Made by a program: the position numbers and the translations under genes | The notes under the pieces: generated by a model | The model's database searches: none | What the model saw: the letters and a program-made list of their open reading frames with translations, nothing else | Told to the model about the DNA's origin: nothing | Source: Massilia phosphatilytica | GTDB taxonomy: Bacteria > Pseudomonadota > Gammaproteobacteria > Burkholderiales > Burkholderiaceae_D | Direction: 5' to 3' | Length of the DNA stretch: 64,000 bases | Assembly: GCF_002968015.1 (NCBI RefSeq) | Contig: NZ_PUIP01000020.1 | Span: forward strand, 1 to 64,000 | Shown here: positions 60,131-64,000 of the stretch, in pieces | Numbering within the stretch: the stretch's first letter is position 1 | Layout of the letters: the number at the start of each line of letters is the position of its first letter

Positions 60131-63043
60131 TCAGAATCTGATCGATACCGGCTTGCCGGCGTACGTGACCGACTTCGTCGCGGCGGCCGGTTCGATGGCG
60201 GTCGCGTTCGCGCGGCCGACGACGACGACATTCAGCTTGCGGCTCCCGACCAGGCCCTTGAACGTGCCCTTGCGGGCGCCGATGGACAGGGTCCGGGCAG
60301 CGTCGTTCCACACCAGGTCGTAGGTGGCGTAGCGGCCCTTTTCGTAGTCGTAGGTCTCGTTGTCGTCCTCATAGACCGTGAACTTGCCGTCGGCCCCCGG
60401 GTAGATGCGGATCTCGTACGGCGCATCCGGCTGCTCGGTGGCGTACTGGACGTTCGGTCCCATCGCCACGATCGCGCCGGCACGCACGTACAGCGGGAAC
60501 ACGTCGAGCGGCACGTCCCTGGCGACGGTCGTGCCGCCGTGGAAGCGCTCGTGCGTCCAGAAGTCGTACCAGTCGGACCCGGCTGGCAGGTACGTTTGCA
60601 ACGTCGTGTCCGGCTTGCCGGATGCCTGTACCTGGGCGGCCCCTTGCGACGGAGTGCGCCAGGCCAGGCGCAGGCTGCGCTCCGATGTGGCCTGGTAGTA
60701 CTCGAGGGTGACGGGCACGCTTTGGCCCTTTTTCAGGACGATCTTCGTGCCGGCATAGCGCTTGCCTCCGTTTTTCCAATCCTCGACGGCAAGCTTGCCG
60801 TCGACGAACAGCCGGTAGCCGTCGTCGCCTTCCGCGCCCAGTTCGTATTCGCCGTCTTCCGGCGCCACGACAGCGCCCGTCCACCGCGCGGAGAAATTAT
60901 CGAGGCTCGTCAGGCCGGCCGGCATGTCGGCCAGCGGCGGCGCGGGCCACTGGAAGTCGATGGTGGCGTCCACCGTCTTGCCCCGCGGCGTCTCGAAGTT
61001 CGTGCCCGCGAAGTATTGTCCGGCCAGACCGGGCTTGCCGTCGGGCGTGCGCAGGGCGCTCGCCGGGATGGTGGCGGGCGGCGGCGCCTGGAACCGGTAC
61101 ATCTGGCGCGTGACCGGATGGACGAGGAAGGACGGGCCGAACTGGAAGGCGTCGTTGATGTCGTGCACGCGCGGATCGTCCGGGAAGTCCATAGTCAGGG
61201 CGCGCATCAGCGTATAGCCGTCATGCGTGACTTTCCAGCCCAGGCTGTAGGTATAGGGGAGCAGCCGGTAGCGCAGGCGGACGGCGTCCAGCAGCGCCTT
61301 GTACATCTCGGGATCCGACTGCTTGAAGAGGTAAGGCTCGCGCTCGATGCTGGTGCCGTGGATGCGCATGAGCGGATTGAACGCGGCGTACTGCAGCCAG
61401 CGGGCGTACAGCTCGCGATACGACGCATTCTTTTCACCACCGGGGAAATCGCCCGTGACGAAGAAGCCGGCGGTGTCCTGCGTCCAGTACGGGTTGCCGG
61501 TGATGGTGACGTTGACGCCGCCGTTGATCTGTTCCTGCAGGGTTTTCCAGCTGGCGCGCGTGTCGCCCGACCACGAGGCCGCCGCGGTCCGTTGCGCGCC
61601 GGCCCAGGCGGAGCGCGTCAGGGTGAACACGCGCTGGTTGCTGGTCGCGCGTTGTCCCTCGTACGTGCCGAGCGTCGTCATCAGCGAATACGGGTTGAGG
61701 TAGCGGGCGAAGTCGCCCATGGCGTTCGTGCCGAGTCCCTTGATGTCGCGCTCGTTGTCGGCGGCGCTGTGCGCGGCCGTGCCGACTTCGACTTCGGTGC
61801 CGTCCATCCACAGCGCGTCCACGCCCGCGTCGAGCAGGCCCTGCTTGACGTGCTTGAAGTAGATCTTCCGGCCCTCGGGGCTGTAGGCGTCGTAGATGCG
61901 CGCCTTTTTCGAGATCCAGTGAAGCGGCTCGAAGCGCAGCTTGTGTTCGTCCAGCTCGTGCGCCAGCGCGGTGTCGTTGCCGATCGACGGCCAGATCGAC
62001 ACCATGAGCTTGAGGTGCATGTCATGGATGGCCTTCGTCATGCCCTTCGGATCGGGGAACCGCTCGCGGTCCCACGTCATGCCGCTCCAGCTGCCGTCCT
62101 TGTCGCTGCCCCAGTACTGCCAGTCCTGCACGATATAGTCGAGCGGGAACTGCTCCTTGCGGAACGTGCGGGCCACCTCGACGAGGCGGTCCTGCGTCTG
62201 GTAGCGCTCCTTGCTCATGAACAGGCCGAACGCCTGCTTCGGGATCATCGGCGCGGCGCCCGTGAGGTCGCGGTAGCCGGCCACGACGTCGTCCAGCGAG
62301 GCGCCGGCCATGAAGTAGTAATCGACGCCGCCCGGTGCGCTTTCCGCCCACAGCGACGCGCCCTCGGCGTTATCCGTGAAGCGCATCTTCGAGTACGTAT
62401 CCCACAGGATGCCGTAGCGTTCCGTCGACATCATGACGGGAATGACGATGCCGATATTCGTCTGCACCAGCAGCAGATCCTTGTTGCGGCGGTTGATGTC
62501 GCCTTCGCCCACGAAGCCGAACCCGTAGATGCCTTCGCCGGGCTTGAGCGTGAACGTGTTGCGCGCTTCATAGGTCGGCGCGCCGGCCAGCTCGATCTTC
62601 TTCAAGGTCTGTGGCGCGCTGCGCTTTTCCTGCGTATAGACCTTGCCCCGCCCATCCTGGAACGTGATGGCCCCCGTCGACTTGTCGATGACGATGCGCA
62701 GCCGCTTGCTCTCGAGCGTCAGAGCGTCGGCGCCGTCGCGCGTCGTGAAGGCGACGGCCGCGGGCGGATGCGTGACGACGATGCTCGGATGGCGCCAGAA
62801 GTTGTCGCCGAGCGTCGTGTTCACGCGCACCGTCGCCGGGCCGTAGAAGATCACGTTCTTGGTTACTCCGCCGACGCGGACCTGCACACCGTGCGCGATG
62901 GGCGCATACGAGAAGGACGCCGTCGCGGCGGCGACCGGCAGCAGATGGCCGTTGGCGTCGAGGCCGGCGGGCGGTGCCGCGACGGCGCTTCCGGCAAATA
63001 CGGCGAGCAGCGCGCACGTCGGCAGCGCGGTGTGCTTGTTCAT
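60131..63043 (-). CDS. Secreted GH31 glycosidase with inserted PA14 domain (candidate alpha-xylosidase)
   Basis: The 970-aa enzyme has a signal peptide and acts in the periplasm. After an N-terminal beta-sandwich, the TIM barrel holds DYIVQDWQYWG, the nucleophile D414 in LWMDGTE and the acid/base D494 in WSGDTRASW, and ends in RIHGTSIEREPY. A PA14 domain (about residues 655-790; QYFAGTNFETPRG, GDDGYRLFVDG) is inserted before the C-terminal strands that begin with YLPAGSDWYDFW. GH31 proteins with PA14 include alpha-xylosidases acting on xyloglucan oligosaccharides, so that is the favoured role; alpha-glucosidase is possible. It is the first gene of a minus-strand unit with the GH43-like gene. 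The upstream gap holds a twofold CGATATCG element. Confidence 0.9.
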   Translation of the reverse strand: MNKHTALPTCALLAVFAGSAVAAPPAGLDANGHLLPVAAATASFSYAPIAHGVQVRVGGVTKNVIFYGPATVRVNTTLGDNFWRHPSIVVTHPPAAVAFTTRDGADALTLESKRLRIVIDKSTGAITFQDGRGKVYTQEKRSAPQTLKKIELAGAPTYEARNTFTLKPGEGIYGFGFVGEGDINRRNKDLLLVQTNIGIVIPVMMSTERYGILWDTYSKMRFTDNAEGASLWAESAPGGVDYYFMAGASLDDVVAGYRDLTGAAPMIPKQAFGLFMSKERYQTQDRLVEVARTFRKEQFPLDYIVQDWQYWGSDKDGSWSGMTWDRERFPDPKGMTKAIHDMHLKLMVSIWPSIGNDTALAHELDEHKLRFEPLHWISKKARIYDAYSPEGRKIYFKHVKQGLLDAGVDALWMDGTEVEVGTAAHSAADNERDIKGLGTNAMGDFARYLNPYSLMTTLGTYEGQRATSNQRVFTLTRSAWAGAQRTAAASWSGDTRASWKTLQEQINGGVNVTITGNPYWTQDTAGFFVTGDFPGGEKNASYRELYARWLQYAAFNPLMRIHGTSIEREPYLFKQSDPEMYKALLDAVRLRYRLLPYTYSLGWKVTHDGYTLMRALTMDFPDDPRVHDINDAFQFGPSFLVHPVTRQMYRFQAPPPATIPASALRTPDGKPGLAGQYFAGTNFETPRGKTVDATIDFQWPAPPLADMPAGLTSLDNFSARWTGAVVAPEDGEYELGAEGDDGYRLFVDGKLAVEDWKNGGKRYAGTKIVLKKGQSVPVTLEYYQATSERSLRLAWRTPSQGAAQVQASGKPDTTLQTYLPAGSDWYDFWTHERFHGGTTVARDVPLDVFPLYVRAGAIVAMGPNVQYATEQPDAPYEIRIYPGADGKFTVYEDDNETYDYEKGRYATYDLVWNDAARTLSIGARKGTFKGLVGSRKLNVVVVGRANATAIEPAAATKSVTYAGKPVSIRF

Positions 63044-63121
63044 GGGATTCCTGGTCTTTGGATGTGGGATGCAGGCCGGACGTTAGCAGAATAAATTGTT
63101 CGGCGATAATACCAATTTTTA

Positions 63122-63147
63122 CGATATCGATAACAAAAACGATATCG
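63122..63147. promoter_or_regulatory. CGATATCG-N10-CGATATCG element between GH31 and the second esterase gene
   Basis: Two perfect 8-bp palindromes (63122-63129 and 63140-63147) are separated by ATAACAAAAA. The element is about 80 bp from each of the two divergent start codons (63043 and 63227) and lies in an AT-rich gap. A related element is found upstream of the TonB receptor. It probably binds one or two dimers of a sugar-responsive repressor; the regulator is not encoded nearby. Confidence 0.55.
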
Positions 63148-63226
63148 CAACAGGCCGTGTACGTACCCCAGAGCATCGAGATAGCGCTATCATCGGGTAT
63201 CCCTACAACGACAAAGGAGACACACG

Positions 63227-64000
63227 ATGAAACAGCTGTTGGCAGCCTGCGCCGTGGCGCTGAGCGTCGGCATGCCCGCCTGGGGGCAGCAGCCCGCCGC
63301 CCAGGCGGGGGAACGCCACTTCGTCCTGGAGAACACGCAGATCATCCCCATGCAATCGCAGTCCACGGGCAGGGCGCACGAGCTGGTCGTCGTGCTGCCG
63401 TCCAGCTACGCGGCGCATCCGGAAAAGCGTTATCCCGTCCTGTACTACCTCGACGCGTACTGGGACACGCCGCTCCTCACCGCCACGTACGGCAACCTGA
63501 TCTACGATAACCAGGTCCCCGAGTTCATCATGGTCGGCCTGTCGTATCCGGCCGGCGCCAACTATGACGTCGAGCGCCGCCGCGACTACACGATCACCAC
63601 GACCGATGCCGATTCCGGCAAGGCCGACGCCTTCCTCGGCTTCATCACGAAGGAAGTGGCGCCGCTGATCGAGAGCCGCTTCCGCGCCGAAAAGACGGAC
63701 CGCGTGATCTCCGGCAGCTCGCTGGGCGGCCTGTTCGCCATCGCGGCCGCGTACAAGGCGCCGGGCTTCTTCGCGGGCCACATCGCGATCAGCCCCGCGG
63801 CCGGCTGGGACCATGGTGCGCTCGGCAAGCTCGATGCGGCGTACGCCCGCGACCACAAGGGGCTGCCCGCGCGCATGTTCATCTCGCACGGCAGCATCGA
63901 ATATCCCGCGTTCCAGCAGCCCATCGCCGCGTTCCAGAAGCAGCTGGGCAACCGCCACTACCAGGGCCTGGCGCTGCAGACGTGGACGATGGAAGGGCTC
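63227..64000 (+). CDS. Secreted alpha/beta-fold esterase (IroE/Fes-like), copy B, cut by window end
   Basis: The first 258 codons are present and the frame is open to the edge. A signal peptide (LLAACAVALSVGMPAWG) is followed by YPVLYYLDAYWDTPLLTA, PEFIMVGLSYPAG, the nucleophile elbow SGSSLGGLF and AISPAAGWDHG. It is paralogous to the esterase at 57820-58653; both share YGNLxYD, KEVAPLIES and the GLxLQ segment near the end. The catalytic His is expected just beyond the window. AAAGGAGA precedes the ATG at an ideal distance. It is divergent from GH31 and shares the CGATATCG element. Confidence 0.88.
   Translation, partial: MKQLLAACAVALSVGMPAWGQQPAAQAGERHFVLENTQIIPMQSQSTGRAHELVVVLPSSYAAHPEKRYPVLYYLDAYWDTPLLTATYGNLIYDNQVPEFIMVGLSYPAGANYDVERRRDYTITTTDADSGKADAFLGFITKEVAPLIESRFRAEKTDRVISGSSLGGLFAIAAAYKAPGFFAGHIAISPAAGWDHGALGKLDAAYARDHKGLPARMFISHGSIEYPAFQQPIAAFQKQLGNRHYQGLALQTWTMEGL

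Noticed and set aside
59963-63094. A 1043-codon plus-strand open frame.
   Set aside because: It is antisense to the GH31 gene with its catalytic aspartates; the plus-strand product has no domain signature.
1-64000. Possible tRNA or rRNA genes, CRISPR arrays, insertion sequences or prophage genes.
   Set aside because: None was recognisable by reading: no tRNA-like cloverleaf sequence, no regularly spaced repeats, no transposase or phage structural motifs.

Overview
The window is high-GC, gene-dense bacterial chromosome, with about 60 protein genes, short intergenic gaps and many start/stop overlaps. The gene set (polA preceded by a DUF2782 gene, a BPSS1780-family membrane gene next to thrB, xseB-ispA-dxs, pilT-pilU divergent from yggS-proC, glcDEF) and the glycan-active, TonB-dependent genes point to a betaproteobacterium of the Oxalobacteraceae (Massilia/Telluria/Duganella-like). 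That placement is an inference from gene content; no rRNA or tRNA gene was recognised. No insertion sequence, phage or CRISPR array was seen.

Layout. 0-8 kb: the tail of an S-(hydroxymethyl)glutathione dehydrogenase, a secreted methionine-rich repeat protein, a GH13-like protein that has lost most catalytic residues, then an ECF sigma factor, probable anti-sigma protein, two related secreted proteins and an M13 metallopeptidase lipoprotein. 8-17.5 kb: hemerythrin, SRPBCC protein, uvrD, a membrane protein with thrB, DUF2782, polA and an alpha/beta hydrolase. 17.5-24.2 kb: DUF4382 lipoprotein, dienelactone hydrolase, a ZIP metal transporter whose best start codon is ATC, two small envelope proteins, and a minus-strand Rieske oxygenase-DMT exporter-sulfurtransferase operon. 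24.2-30 kb: a 468-bp gene-free stretch, xseB-ispA-dxs (isoprenoid precursors), and a hybrid histidine kinase. 30-36 kb: Fe(II)/2OG oxygenase, rhomboid protease, cobalamin adenosyltransferase, divergent from glcDEF (glycolate oxidase). 36-41 kb: a signalling block made of a double-domain KaiC-like ATPase, an overlapping hybrid histidine kinase, an RsbR-like STAS protein, an unknown protein and a pentapeptide-repeat protein. 41-48.5 kb: three unknown small genes, an NmrA-type oxidoreductase divergent from a LysR regulator, a GH97 glucosidase, a secreted alpha/beta hydrolase, glutathione peroxidase and a small membrane protein. 48.6-55.3 kb: a TonB-dependent receptor, pilU/pilT and yggS-proC. 55.3-64 kb: a CAP/DUF4214 lipoprotein and a glycan-degradation locus (esterase, membrane protein, GH43-like propeller, GH31 with PA14) facing a second, related esterase cut by the window end.

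How parts may work together. Two sequence elements suggest glycan regulons. A GTAG-type 13-bp palindrome (2773-2785 and 44383-44395) lies 54-57 bp upstream of both the GH13-like gene and the GH97 gene. A CGATATCG-N10-CGATATCG element (63122-63147) lies between the GH31 operon and the partial esterase, and a similar one (51373-51398) lies upstream of the TonB receptor. The most novel items are the degenerate GH13 protein sharing an operator-like site with GH97, the second shared element, the KaiC-kinase-STAS block, and the ATC start codon.
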